Assembly (NCBI GenBank): GCA_027030825.1
Contig: JALVEM010000141.1
Location: 1 to 13,026 of the forward strand
DNA: 13,026 nt
Source: Thiohalobacter sp.
GTDB taxonomy: Bacteria; Pseudomonadota; Gammaproteobacteria; Thiohalobacterales; Thiohalobacteraceae
Direction of reading: 5' to 3'
Part shown: positions 1 through 7,071 of the stretch, piece after piece
How the letters are laid out: every line of letters begins with the position of its first letter
Position numbering within the stretch: position 1 is the first letter of the stretch
The notes under the pieces: model-generated
The model's database searches: none
What the model saw: only the letters and a program-made list of their open reading frames with translations
Told to the model about the DNA's origin: nothing
Position numbers and translations under genes: made by a program

Positions 1-58
1 GCGTGACGTGACATCGACGGGTCCCCACGGCGCGGCCACTCTGGGATACACTAACTTC

Positions 59-1885
59 ATGCCCATACGTCTGCTTCCCCCTCGGCTCGTCAACCAGATC
101 GCCGCCGGCGAGGTGATCGAGCGCCCGGCCTCGGTCGTCAAGGAACTGGTCGAGAACAGTCTGGATGCCGGGGCGCGGTCGATCGAAGTGCGCATCGAGG
201 GCGGCGGTCGCCGCCTGATCCGCGTCACCGACGACGGGCTGGGCATTCCGCGCGAGGAGCTGGCGCTCGCGCTCTCCCGCCATGCCACCAGCAAGATTGC
301 CTCGCTGGAGGATCTGGAGCAGGTCGCGAGCCTCGGTTTCCGGGGCGAGGCCCTGCCGAGCATCGCCTCGGTTTCCCGCCTGCGCCTGGTTTCCCGCACC
401 GCCGATGCCGAGACCGCCTGGGAGCTGGTGAGCGACGGCGGCGAGACGGCGGATCTCGAGCCCGTGCCGGCCGCACATCCCCCCGGCACCATGGTCGAGG
501 TCCGGGAGCTCTTCTACAACACGCCTGCGCGCCGCAAGTTCCTCCGCACCGAGGCCACGGAATTCCGCCATGTCGAGGATGTGCTGCGGCGCCTGGCGAT
601 GAGCCGCCCCGGCGTGGCCTGGCATCTCGTCCACAACCGGCGGACGGTCTGGAAGCTGCCGGCCGCCGATGCCGTCGAAGGCGAGGCGGAACGGCTGGGA
701 CGGCTGCTCGGCGGACGCTTTGTCGAACACGCCTTTCATCTGCGCACCGAGCACGGCGGGATGCTGCTGCACGGCTGGATCGCCCAGCCGGCGCATTCCC
801 GAAGCCAGCCCGACCAGCAGTTCTTCTTCGTCAACGGGCGCAGCGTGCGCGACCGGCTGGTGGGGCACGCGATCCGCCAGGCGTTCAGCGACGTCCTGCA
901 TCATGGCCGTCATCCCGCCTATGTGCTGTTTCTCGAGCTGGATCCGGCCGAGGTCGATGTCAACGTCCATCCCGCCAAGCACGAAGTCCGCTTTCGCGAG
1001 AGCCGCCTGGTGCACGATTTCCTGTTCCGCAGCCTGCACCGGGCCATCGCCGAGGCCGGGCCGGGTCGTGCGGCGGGAGCGCCGGCGGCAGAGGCCACGG
1101 GGCCAGCCGCGCAGCCGCTGCCGGAGGCGCCCGCGGCGAGGCCGGCCCCGCCGCCCCGCCAGCAGGCCATGCCGCTCGCCGGGGTGCGGGAGACGCTGGC
1201 GGCCTACGAGGCTCTGCATCCGTCCTCGCAGACGATGGCGATGCCGTCTCCAGCCGACTCGGAGGCAGAAGCACCTGCCGCGGCGCCGGACGAGGCGGAG
1301 GTGCCGCCGCTGGGGTACGCCATCGGTCAGCTCCACGACATCTACATCCTCGCCCAGAATCGCGAGGGGCTGGTCATCGTGGACATGCACGCGGCGCACG
1401 AGCGCATTACCTACGAACGCCTCAAGTCCGCCTGGGCCGGTGCGGGGCTCGTTCGCCAGCCGCTGCTGGTGCCGGTCACGGTCGAGGTGGCCGCGCACGA
1501 GGCCGAACGGGTCGCCTCCGAACCCGAGACCTTCCGCGCGCTCGGTTTCGAGATCGACCGGCTCGGACCCGAGACGCTGGTCGTGCGCCAGGTGCCGGCG
1601 CTGCTGGCGGATACCGACGTCGAACGACTGGTGCGGGATCTGGTGGCCGATGTGGTGGCGCACGGAAGCTCTGCGCGCGTCGAGGAGCGGATCCACGAAC
1701 TGCTGGCGACCATGGCCTGCCACGGCTCCGTGCGTGCCCATCGCCGGCTCTCGCGCGAGGAGATGAACGCCCTGCTGCGGGACATGGAGCGCACCGAGCG
1801 CAGCGGCCAGTGCAATCACGGGCGCCCGACCTGGCGGCAGATCTCCCTCGCGGAACTGGATCGATTCTTCATGCGCGGGCAATGA
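59..1885 (+). CDS. mutL: DNA mismatch repair protein MutL (endonuclease-type)
   Basis: MutL couples mismatch recognition by MutS to strand incision and removal. The 608-residue product has the N-terminal GHKL ATPase with ELVENSLDAGA at 29-39 (E29 is the expected catalytic base), DDG at 58-60 and GFRGEAL at 93-99. A proline/alanine-rich linker (about 332-415) leads to the C-terminal dimerisation domain. That domain carries DMHA(X)2E(X)4E at 442-453, ACHGS at 553-557 and CNHGRP at 585-590, the metal-site motifs of MutL proteins that nick DNA themselves; E. coli MutL lacks them. QPLLVP at 467-472 fits a beta-clamp binding motif. The ATG at 59 is chosen because MPIRLLPPRLVNQIAAGEV matches the family N-terminus; the GTG at 8 would add 17 unrelated residues. 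No Shine-Dalgarno sequence is visible before 59. The stop overlaps miaA (ATGA), so translation is probably coupled. Confidence 0.97.
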   Translation: MPIRLLPPRLVNQIAAGEVIERPASVVKELVENSLDAGARSIEVRIEGGGRRLIRVTDDGLGIPREELALALSRHATSKIASLEDLEQVASLGFRGEALPSIASVSRLRLVSRTADAETAWELVSDGGETADLEPVPAAHPPGTMVEVRELFYNTPARRKFLRTEATEFRHVEDVLRRLAMSRPGVAWHLVHNRRTVWKLPAADAVEGEAERLGRLLGGRFVEHAFHLRTEHGGMLLHGWIAQPAHSRSQPDQQFFFVNGRSVRDRLVGHAIRQAFSDVLHHGRHPAYVLFLELDPAEVDVNVHPAKHEVRFRESRLVHDFLFRSLHRAIAEAGPGRAAGAPAAEATGPAAQPLPEAPAARPAPPPRQQAMPLAGVRETLAAYEALHPSSQTMAMPSPADSEAEAPAAAPDEAEVPPLGYAIGQLHDIYILAQNREGLVIVDMHAAHERITYERLKSAWAGAGLVRQPLLVPVTVEVAAHEAERVASEPETFRALGFEIDRLGPETLVVRQVPALLADTDVERLVRDLVADVVAHGSSARVEERIHELLATMACHGSVRAHRRLSREEMNALLRDMERTERSGQCNHGRPTWRQISLAELDRFFMRGQ

Positions 1886-2820
1886 GCGGCGAGCCGCAAC
1901 CCGTCGTGCTGTGCCTCATGGGGCCGACCGCCACCGGCAAGACGGATCTGGCCGTCTCGCTCGCCGAGCGCTGGCCGGTCGAGATCGTGAGCGTGGACTC
2001 GGCCATGGTGTACCGGGGCATGGACATCGGCACGGCCAAGCCGCCCCCGGAGGTGCTGGCCCGGGCGCCGCACCGGCTGATCGATCTGGTGGATCCTGCC
2101 GAGGCCTACTCGGCCGCCCGCTTCGTCGCCGATGCGGTCGCGGCCATCCGCGAGATCCACGCGGCCGGCCGCCTCCCCCTGCTGGTGGGCGGCACCGGAC
2201 TCTACTTCAAGGCCCTGCAGGAAGGGCTGTCCGAACTGCCGCCGGCCGACCCGAACTTTCGCCGTGAGTTCGAAACGCGACTGGCCCGTGAAGGTCTGGC
2301 GGCGCTGCATGCGGAACTCGCCCGGGTGGACCCCGCGGCCGCGGCCCGCATCCGCCCGGGCGATCCGCAGCGTATCCAGCGGGCGCTGGAGGTGCACACC
2401 CTGACCGGCCTGCCGCTCAGCGAGCACCTGCGCAGGCGCCGGCCCGCGATCGAGGCGCGCTTCGTCAACCTGATCCTCGAAGCCGACCGCGATTGGCTGC
2501 GGGACCGGATCGCCCTGCGATTCGACCGGATGCTGGCCGAGGGATTCCTGGAGGAGGTCGCCGCGCTGCGCGCGCGCGGCGATCTGTCGCCCGACCTGCC
2601 TTCCATGCGGGCCGTGGGCTACCGGCAGGCCTGGGCCCATCTGGCCGGGGAGACGGATTTCGAAACCTTTCGTGAACGGGCCATTCACGCCACCCGGCAG
2701 TATGCCAAGCGTCAGATGACCTGGTTTCGCCACCAGGTCGAAGGGCACCGTATCGACTGCCTGGCGAACGACCGCCTGAAGCAGGCAGTGCGTGCCTTCG
2801 GACTGCAGACGTCCGCGTGA
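1882..2820 (+). CDS. miaA: tRNA dimethylallyltransferase MiaA
   Basis: MiaA transfers a dimethylallyl group from DMAPP to N6 of adenine 37 in tRNAs that read codons beginning with U, the first step of ms2i6A formation. The 312-residue length is normal for the family. Visible motifs are the P-loop GPTATGKT at 14-21, VDSAMVYRGMDIGTAKP at 38-54 (D39 is the expected general base), GGTGLYFKAL at 103-112, DPQRIQRALEV at 161-171 and RQYAKRQMTWFR at 272-283. The ATG at 1882 lies inside the end of mutL and gives an ATGA overlap; an in-frame start at 1810 would add 24 residues that only re-read mutL sequence. The mutL-miaA-hfq order is conserved in gammaproteobacteria. Confidence 0.96.
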   Translation: MSGEPQPVVLCLMGPTATGKTDLAVSLAERWPVEIVSVDSAMVYRGMDIGTAKPPPEVLARAPHRLIDLVDPAEAYSAARFVADAVAAIREIHAAGRLPLLVGGTGLYFKALQEGLSELPPADPNFRREFETRLAREGLAALHAELARVDPAAAARIRPGDPQRIQRALEVHTLTGLPLSEHLRRRRPAIEARFVNLILEADRDWLRDRIALRFDRMLAEGFLEEVAALRARGDLSPDLPSMRAVGYRQAWAHLAGETDFETFRERAIHATRQYAKRQMTWFRHQVEGHRIDCLANDRLKQAVRAFGLQTSA

Positions 2821-2829
2821 GTATTCACC

Positions 2830-2857
2830 CCTGTCAGGGACAGGCGGAAAAACCGCC
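2830..2857 (+). other. tandem small hairpins after miaA
   Basis: Two perfect inverted repeats follow the miaA stop. CCTGTC (2830-2835) pairs with GACAGG (2839-2844) across a 3-base loop, and GGCGG (2843-2847) pairs with CCGCC (2853-2857) across AAAAA. They share two bases, so they are alternatives rather than simultaneous. Only GGGTTT follows, not a real T-run, so this would be a weak terminator or attenuator between miaA and hfq at best. Confidence 0.35.
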
Positions 2858-2861
2858 GGGT

Positions 2862-2890
2862 TTGTACCCTTGCGCTTTTGCGGCTATCCT
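2862..2890 (+). promoter_or_regulatory. possible sigma70 promoter for hfq
   Basis: TTGTAC (2862-2867) and TATCCT (2885-2890) are separated by 17 bases, matching TTGACA/TATAAT at 3 and 4 of 6 positions. Transcription would start near 2897 and give a leader of about 180 bases before hfq. In E. coli hfq has several promoters, some inside miaA, so this need not be the only one. This is a pattern match only. Confidence 0.35.
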
Positions 2891-2933
2891 TACGCCAACG
2901 CACGGCTGCTCGGGTGTGGGGCCGGCGTATTTC

Positions 2934-2942
2934 AACAACAAG
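2934..2942 (+). promoter_or_regulatory. possible Hfq-binding ARN triplets in hfq leader
   Basis: AAC-AAC-AAG forms three consecutive A-R-N triplets, the type of sequence the distal face of Hfq binds. It lies in the untranslated region upstream of hfq in an otherwise GC-rich stretch. E. coli Hfq represses its own mRNA by binding the leader, so autoregulation is a reasonable inference, but three triplets are few and could be chance. Confidence 0.25.
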
Positions 2943-3075
2943 CCCAATCGGACCGGTTCGCATGGCAGCATGTCGCGGAACCCGGCGTTGCGCCGTCGAG
3001 GATGCGGCGTGCCGGGCCAGGCGGCCGGTCATGGGCAGAGTGGCAGACTGCCGATAATTACAAGGAGATCATTGC

Positions 3076-3342
3076 ATGGCACGTGGACAATCGCTTCAGG
3101 AACCCTTTCTCAACACGCTGCGCAAGGAACGCGTACCCGTCTCCATCTATCTGGTCAACGGCATCAAGCTCCAGGGCCAGATCGAGTCGTTCGACCAGTT
3201 CGTCGTCCTGCTGCGCAACAGCGTCAGCCAGATGGTCTACAAGCATGCGATTTCGACCATCGTCCCGGCGCGCAATGTGCGTCTGAGCAGCAACCATCAA
3301 CAGCATGGCGGAGATTCCGGTCCCCAGCCCGGCAACGCCTGA
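3076..3342 (+). CDS. hfq: RNA chaperone Hfq
   Basis: Hfq is a hexameric Sm-like protein that pairs small regulatory RNAs with mRNAs. The 88-residue product is almost identical to the E. coli core over residues 1-65. It has the Q8 proximal-face region, the basic rim RKER at 16-19, Sm1 around SIYLVNGIKLQGQI (23-36), FDQF at 39-42 and the Sm2 YKH signature at 55-57. The C-terminal tail (about 66-88) is short and polar, with Asn, His, Gln and Gly, shorter than the E. coli tail of a 102-residue protein. AAGGAG at 3062-3067 lies 8 bases before the ATG and fixes the start. hflX follows after 26 bases, so the two are probably co-transcribed. Confidence 0.98.
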   Translation: MARGQSLQEPFLNTLRKERVPVSIYLVNGIKLQGQIESFDQFVVLLRNSVSQMVYKHAISTIVPARNVRLSSNHQQHGGDSGPQPGNA

Positions 3343-3355
3343 GCCCTCCGGGGCC

Positions 3356-3361
3356 GGGAGG
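3356..3361 (+). promoter_or_regulatory. Shine-Dalgarno that decides the hflX start
   Basis: GGGAGG ends 7 bases before the TTG at 3369, an ideal spacing. The alternative in-frame GTG at 3363 is only one base away, too close for the ribosome, and there is no in-frame ATG nearby. This site therefore supports TTG as the hflX start codon. Confidence 0.75.
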
Positions 3362-3368
3362 CGTGTGC

Positions 3369-4664
3369 TTGTTTGAGCGTCCCCGCGCCGGCAACCGCGC
3401 GGTCCTGGTCCAGGTCGACTTTCCCGGCGAGGATCCCGGAGAGCGTCTGCTCGAATTCCGCGAGCTGGCCACCTCGGCAGGTGCCGAGGTGGTCGCGACC
3501 CTGCGCACCGCCCGCCGGGTGCCCGACCCGCGCTATTTCATCGGCGGCGGCAAGGCCGAGGAGGTCGGTGCGGCGGTCGCGGAGCAGGGCGCCGACCTGG
3601 TGCTGGTCAACCATGCGATCAGCCCGGCCCAGGAACGCAACCTGGAACGGCGGGTCGGCTGCCGCGTGCTCGACCGCACGGGCCTGATCCTCGACATCTT
3701 CGCCCAGCGGGCGCGATCCCACGAGGGCAAGCTGCAGGTGGAGCTCGCGCAGCTGCGCCATCTCTCCACGCGGCTGGTCCGGGGCTGGACCCACCTCGAG
3801 CGCCAGAAGGGCGGCATCGGCCTGCGCGGACCCGGCGAAACCCAGCTCGAGACCGACCGCCGCCTGCTGGCCGACCGCATCCGTCACCTGGAACGTCGGC
3901 TCGACAAGGTGCAGCGCCAGCGGGCCCAGGGGCGACGCGCACGTCATCGCGCGGCGCTGCCGACGGTTTCCATCATCGGCTACACGAACGCCGGCAAGTC
4001 GACACTCTTCAATCGACTCACGCAGGCGGGCGTGGTCGCCCGCGACCAGCTGTTCGCCACCCTCGACACCACCCTGCGGCGGATCGACGCGGGCGCGGCC
4101 GGGCCGGTGGTGCTGGCCGACACGGTGGGCTTCATTCGCGATCTCCCCCATGACCTGGTGGCAGCCTTTCGGGCCACCCTGGAGGAGACGCGGTCGGCGC
4201 AGCTGCTGCTGCACGTGGTCGATGCCTCCGATCCCGAACGCGCCGAACGCATTCATCAGGTCGGGCGCGTGCTCGAGGAGATCGGTGCCGCGCAGGTGCC
4301 GCAGCTCCAGGTCTTCAACAAGATCGATCGCCTCGAGGACACGCCACGGCTGGAGCACGATGCATCCGGCAGGCCATCGCGCGCCTGGGTCTCCGCCGTC
4401 ACCGGCGCAGGCATCGATCTCCTGCTCGAGGCGATCGAGGCCTGCCTGTGCAGGGAGACGGAAGAAGGCTGGCTGTGCCTGCCGCCCGATGCAGGCCGGC
4501 TGCGGTCGCGTTTCTTCGACGCCGGCGGTGTGCGCGAGGAACGCTACGATGCCGAAGGAAGGCCCTGGCTGCACCTCCAGATGCCCCGCAGCGATTACCT
4601 GCGCCTGGTGCGGGGGCGGGAGGATCTCGAACTCGTCAGCGAGCCGCCCGCATCCGGGCCCTGA
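3369..4664 (+). CDS. hflX: ribosome-associated GTPase HflX
   Basis: HflX is an Obg/TRAFAC-class GTPase that binds the 50S subunit and splits stalled or stressed 70S ribosomes. With the TTG start the product is 431 residues, close to the 426 of E. coli. The N-terminus FERPRAGNRAVLV aligns with the E. coli start region (FDRYDAGEQAVLV). The N-terminal HflX domain includes YFIGGGKAEEV at 56-66, a coiled region around 160-195 and the Gly-rich GGIGLRGPGETQLETDRR at 148-165. The G domain has G1 GYTNAGKS at 204-211, G2 ATLDTT at 230-235, G3 DTVGF at 251-255, G4 NKID at 317-320 and G5 SAVTGAG at 342-348. A long open frame extends upstream to 2817 but crosses hfq in another frame and is not coding there. 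The hfq-hflX-hflK order is typical. Confidence 0.95.
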   Translation: MFERPRAGNRAVLVQVDFPGEDPGERLLEFRELATSAGAEVVATLRTARRVPDPRYFIGGGKAEEVGAAVAEQGADLVLVNHAISPAQERNLERRVGCRVLDRTGLILDIFAQRARSHEGKLQVELAQLRHLSTRLVRGWTHLERQKGGIGLRGPGETQLETDRRLLADRIRHLERRLDKVQRQRAQGRRARHRAALPTVSIIGYTNAGKSTLFNRLTQAGVVARDQLFATLDTTLRRIDAGAAGPVVLADTVGFIRDLPHDLVAAFRATLEETRSAQLLLHVVDASDPERAERIHQVGRVLEEIGAAQVPQLQVFNKIDRLEDTPRLEHDASGRPSRAWVSAVTGAGIDLLLEAIEACLCRETEEGWLCLPPDAGRLRSRFFDAGGVREERYDAEGRPWLHLQMPRSDYLRLVRGREDLELVSEPPASGP

Positions 4665-4685
4665 GCACACCGGCGGACTGGCCGG

Positions 4686-4715
4686 TTGCGGGCGGCACGT
4701 GCCCGCCAGTAGAAT
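4686..4715 (+). promoter_or_regulatory. possible hflK promoter with inverted repeat in spacer
   Basis: TTGCGG (4686-4691) and TAGAAT (4710-4715) are 18 bases apart; the -10 matches TATAAT at 5 of 6 positions and the -35 matches at 3 of 6. The inverted repeat GCGGGC-N7-GCCCGC (4688-4706), centred on the palindrome GGCACGTGCC (4694-4703), lies between and over these boxes. It could be an operator, or a hairpin at the end of the hflX transcript, though no T-run follows. Promoter position is inferred. Confidence 0.4.
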
Positions 4716-4720
4716 CACGC

Positions 4721-4747
4721 CCCTGCGGGCCGGCGCTGCCGGCAGGG
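4721..4747 (+). other. strong hairpin in the hflK leader
   Basis: CCCTG (4721-4725) pairs with CAGGG (4743-4747), and CCGG (4730-4733) with CCGG (4739-4742), leaving a 4-base bulge CGGG on the left arm and a 5-base loop. If transcription starts near 4722 from the promoter at 4686-4715, this hairpin would form the very 5' end of the hflK mRNA. No T-run follows, so it is a poor intrinsic terminator. Confidence 0.35.
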
Positions 4748-4804
4748 TCGCTTGCGGGCAGAGTCGGCAATCGACCCGGGAATTTCGTCCAACTGGAGAA
4801 CCGA

Positions 4805-5968
4805 ATGGCCTGGAACGAGCCGGGAGGCGGCGACAAGGATCCCTGGAGCGGCGGTCGCGGTGGCGATCAGGGGCCGCCCGACCTCGACGAGGTCTTTCGG
4901 CAGTTCAGGCGCCGTTTCGGCGGCCTCTTCGGCGGCGGGGGGCCTCGCCGTGGCGGCGGAGGCGGCGGCAGCGCAACCGGCATCGGCTTCGGTTTCCTGC
5001 TCGGCATCGCCCTGCTGGTGTGGCTGGCCTCCGGCATCTATATCGTGGACGAGGCCGAACGGGGCATCGTGCTGCGTCTGGGTCGCTATACGCAGACGGT
5101 CGGCCCCGGTCCCCACTGGCACATCCCCTATCCCGTCGAGCAGGTCTTCAAGGTCAACGTCAAGCGTGTCGATGAAGTGAAGCATCGGGCGCAGATGTTG
5201 ACCAAGGACGTCAATCTCGTGCAGATGACCGTCTCGGTGCAGTACAAGGTCATCGATCCCAAGGCCTATCTCTTCAGCGTCAGGGATCCCGAGTACACCC
5301 TGCAGGAGGTGACCGAGAGCGCGCTTCGCGAAGTGGTCGGCACCAAGACCCTCGACGAGATCCTCAGCAAGGCGGGCGGACGTGACGTGGTCGTGCAGGA
5401 GATGGAGAAGAACGTCCAGGCGCTGCTCGAGAGCTACAACACCGGCCTGCAGGTGGTGAAGGTCAACATGGAGAGTCCCCAGCCTCCGCAGGCGGTGCAG
5501 GCCGCCTTCCAGGACGCCATCAAGGCCGAGGAGGACGAGGACCGCTACAAGAAGCAGGCCGAGGCCTACGAGCGAGACATCATCCCGAAGGCCGAAGGCG
5601 AGGCCCAGCGCATCGTGCAGGAGGCCGAGGGCTACAAGCAGATGGTCATCGACAATGCACGCGGCGAGACCAGCCAGTTTCTCCAGACGCTCAAGGCCTA
5701 TCGCGAGGCGCCCGAGATCAGCCGGCGGCGACTCTACATCGAGACCATGGAAGCGGTGCTTTCCAGTGTGAGCAAGGTGGTGATCGATGTCGACGAGAGC
5801 GGCAACCTGCTCTATCTGCCACTGGATCGCATGCTGGGTGTGGATTCGGCGGCGGGCAATTCGTCGTCGGGCAGTCCGCTGTTCCGTTCACCACCCCCGC
5901 TCGCCTCGGGAAGTCGCACCAACGGCAACGGTCGCCGTGCCGGAACACCACTGAGGGAGGGTCGCTGA
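4805..5968 (+). CDS. hflK: FtsH protease modulator subunit HflK
   Basis: HflK is an SPFH/band 7 (prohibitin-like) membrane protein. With HflC it forms a large cage that surrounds the FtsH protease in the inner membrane and modulates its access to membrane substrates. The 387-residue product begins MAWNEPGGGDKDPW, as in E. coli, followed by a Gly-rich cytoplasmic region (about 38-58) and GPPDLDEVFRQF at 23-34. One membrane segment is at about 58-80, and the band 7 domain starts at about 78 (IVDEAERGIVLRLGRY). A charged Ala/Glu-rich helix at about 240-290 fits the SPFH coiled coil, and a Ser/Pro/Gly-rich tail ends the protein. GGAGA at 4795-4799 is 5 bases before the ATG. The stop is one base before hflC, so the pair is surely co-translated. 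Confidence 0.96.
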   Translation: MAWNEPGGGDKDPWSGGRGGDQGPPDLDEVFRQFRRRFGGLFGGGGPRRGGGGGGSATGIGFGFLLGIALLVWLASGIYIVDEAERGIVLRLGRYTQTVGPGPHWHIPYPVEQVFKVNVKRVDEVKHRAQMLTKDVNLVQMTVSVQYKVIDPKAYLFSVRDPEYTLQEVTESALREVVGTKTLDEILSKAGGRDVVVQEMEKNVQALLESYNTGLQVVKVNMESPQPPQAVQAAFQDAIKAEEDEDRYKKQAEAYERDIIPKAEGEAQRIVQEAEGYKQMVIDNARGETSQFLQTLKAYREAPEISRRRLYIETMEAVLSSVSKVVIDVDESGNLLYLPLDRMLGVDSAAGNSSSGSPLFRSPPPLASGSRTNGNGRRAGTPLREGR

Positions 5969-5969
5969 C

Positions 5970-6836
5970 ATGCCGGGATTTCGCGCCCCTGTCGCCATCC
6001 TGTTGCTGCTTGCTGCGGCGGTGGCCTCCATGTCCATGTTCATCGTCAACGAGCGCGAGTATGCCATCAAGCTCCAGCTCGGCAAGATCGTTCGTTCCGA
6101 CTATGAGCCCGGTCTTCATTTCAAGATCCCCATCATCGAAAAGGTCAACAAGTACGACCGCCGTATCCTGACCTTCGACGGCAAGCCGGAACAGATTCTC
6201 ACCGGCGAGAAGAAGAACGTGGTGGTGGACTATTTCGTGAAATGGCGGATCTCCAGTGTGGAGGACTACTATCGCACCTTCGGCGGCCGCGAGTTCGACG
6301 CCGTCTCGCGCATGGCCCAGATCGTCAAGAGCGCGCTGACGGCCCAGCTCGGCGACCGCACCATCCGCGACGTGGTCTCCGGCGATCGGCGCGAGATCAT
6401 GCAGAAGGTGGCCGAGAGCACCGACGCCAAGCTGCGCCAGTTCGGCATCGAGATCGTGGACTTCCGCATCAAGCAGATCGAACTGCCCGCCAACGTCGCC
6501 GAGTCGGTCTACAAGCGCATGCGCGCCGAGCGCGAGCGCATCGCCAAGGAGCATCGCGCCAACGGCCAGAAGGAGGCGCTGATCATCCGGGCGCGCGCCG
6601 ACCGCAAGCGCGTCGAGATCCTGGCCGACGCCCGACGGCGTGCCGCGGAGATCCGGGGCGCGGGCGATGCCATCGCCACCCGCATCTATGCCGAGGCCTA
6701 TGGCCAGGACCGGGATTTCTTCGAGTTCTACCGGAGCATCCAGGCCTACCGCAAGAGCTTCGCGGACCGGCGCGACATCCTGGTCCTGGAGCCCGACACC
6801 GAGTACTTCCGGTACTTCGGCAAGTCCGGCGACTGA
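5970..6836 (+). CDS. hflC: FtsH protease modulator subunit HflC
   Basis: HflC is the SPFH/band 7 partner of HflK in the HflKC-FtsH complex of the inner membrane. The 288-residue product has one N-terminal membrane segment (about 8-26), then FIVNERE at 24-30 and the band 7 domain through about 200. The E. coli-like stretch ANVAESVYKRMRAERERIA occurs at 174-192. A helical Ala/Arg-rich part (200-245) precedes the conserved end LEPDTEYFRYF at 273-283. GGGAGG at 5955-5960 lies 9 bases before the ATG, inside the end of hflK, and the gap between the genes is one base. Length and order are normal for the family. Confidence 0.96.
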   Translation: MPGFRAPVAILLLLAAAVASMSMFIVNEREYAIKLQLGKIVRSDYEPGLHFKIPIIEKVNKYDRRILTFDGKPEQILTGEKKNVVVDYFVKWRISSVEDYYRTFGGREFDAVSRMAQIVKSALTAQLGDRTIRDVVSGDRREIMQKVAESTDAKLRQFGIEIVDFRIKQIELPANVAESVYKRMRAERERIAKEHRANGQKEALIIRARADRKRVEILADARRRAAEIRGAGDAIATRIYAEAYGQDRDFFEFYRSIQAYRKSFADRRDILVLEPDTEYFRYFGKSGD

Positions 6837-6875
6837 AACGCGCGATCGAGGCGGAGCGGATAGAAGGAGTCCGGG

Positions 6876-7061
6876 ATGTGGTCCGATCTGCTCGCCGCCG
6901 TCTCCCTCATGCTGGTGTTCGAGGGCATGCTCCCCTTCCTCAGTCCGGAGGCGATGCGCCGCGCCATGCGGATGATGCTCGCGATGGACGATCGCAGCCT
7001 GCGCATCACCGGTCTGGTCAGCATGCTCTCGGGCGTGCTCCTGCTCTATCTGGCTCGCTGA
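6876..7061 (+). CDS. DUF2065 family small membrane protein (YjeT-like)
   Basis: This is a 61-residue protein of unknown function, resembling E. coli YjeT, which also lies between hflC and purA. Two hydrophobic segments are visible, at about 5-22 and 41-60, joined by a short basic, Met-rich loop (PEAMRRAMRMMLAMDDRS, 24-41). The FEGMLPFL stretch at 15-22 and the final GVLLLYL (53-59) look like the conserved parts of the family. AAGGAG at 6864-6869, 6 bases before the ATG, shows that it is translated. It sits 39 bases after hflC and 10 bases before hisZ. The conserved position next to hflKC suggests a link with the HflKC-FtsH complex, but nothing in the sequence proves that. Confidence 0.85.
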   Translation: MWSDLLAAVSLMLVFEGMLPFLSPEAMRRAMRMMLAMDDRSLRITGLVSMLSGVLLLYLAR

Positions 7062-7071
7062 AGGCCGCGTC

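Noticed and set aside
2817..3368. upstream extension of the hflX frame across the hfq gene
   Set aside because: It overlaps hfq in another frame and has no similarity to HflX before residue 1 of the TTG start.
3305..3376. 23-codon + strand frame overlapping the end of hfq and the start of hflX
   Set aside because: It has no Shine-Dalgarno site and a Pro/Gly-rich product. Its stop overlapping the hflX start is suggestive of coupling, but hflX has its own strong site.
3297..4718. 473-codon open frame on the - strand opposite hflX
   Set aside because: It is antisense to an intact hflX, with no ribosome binding site or recognisable domain.
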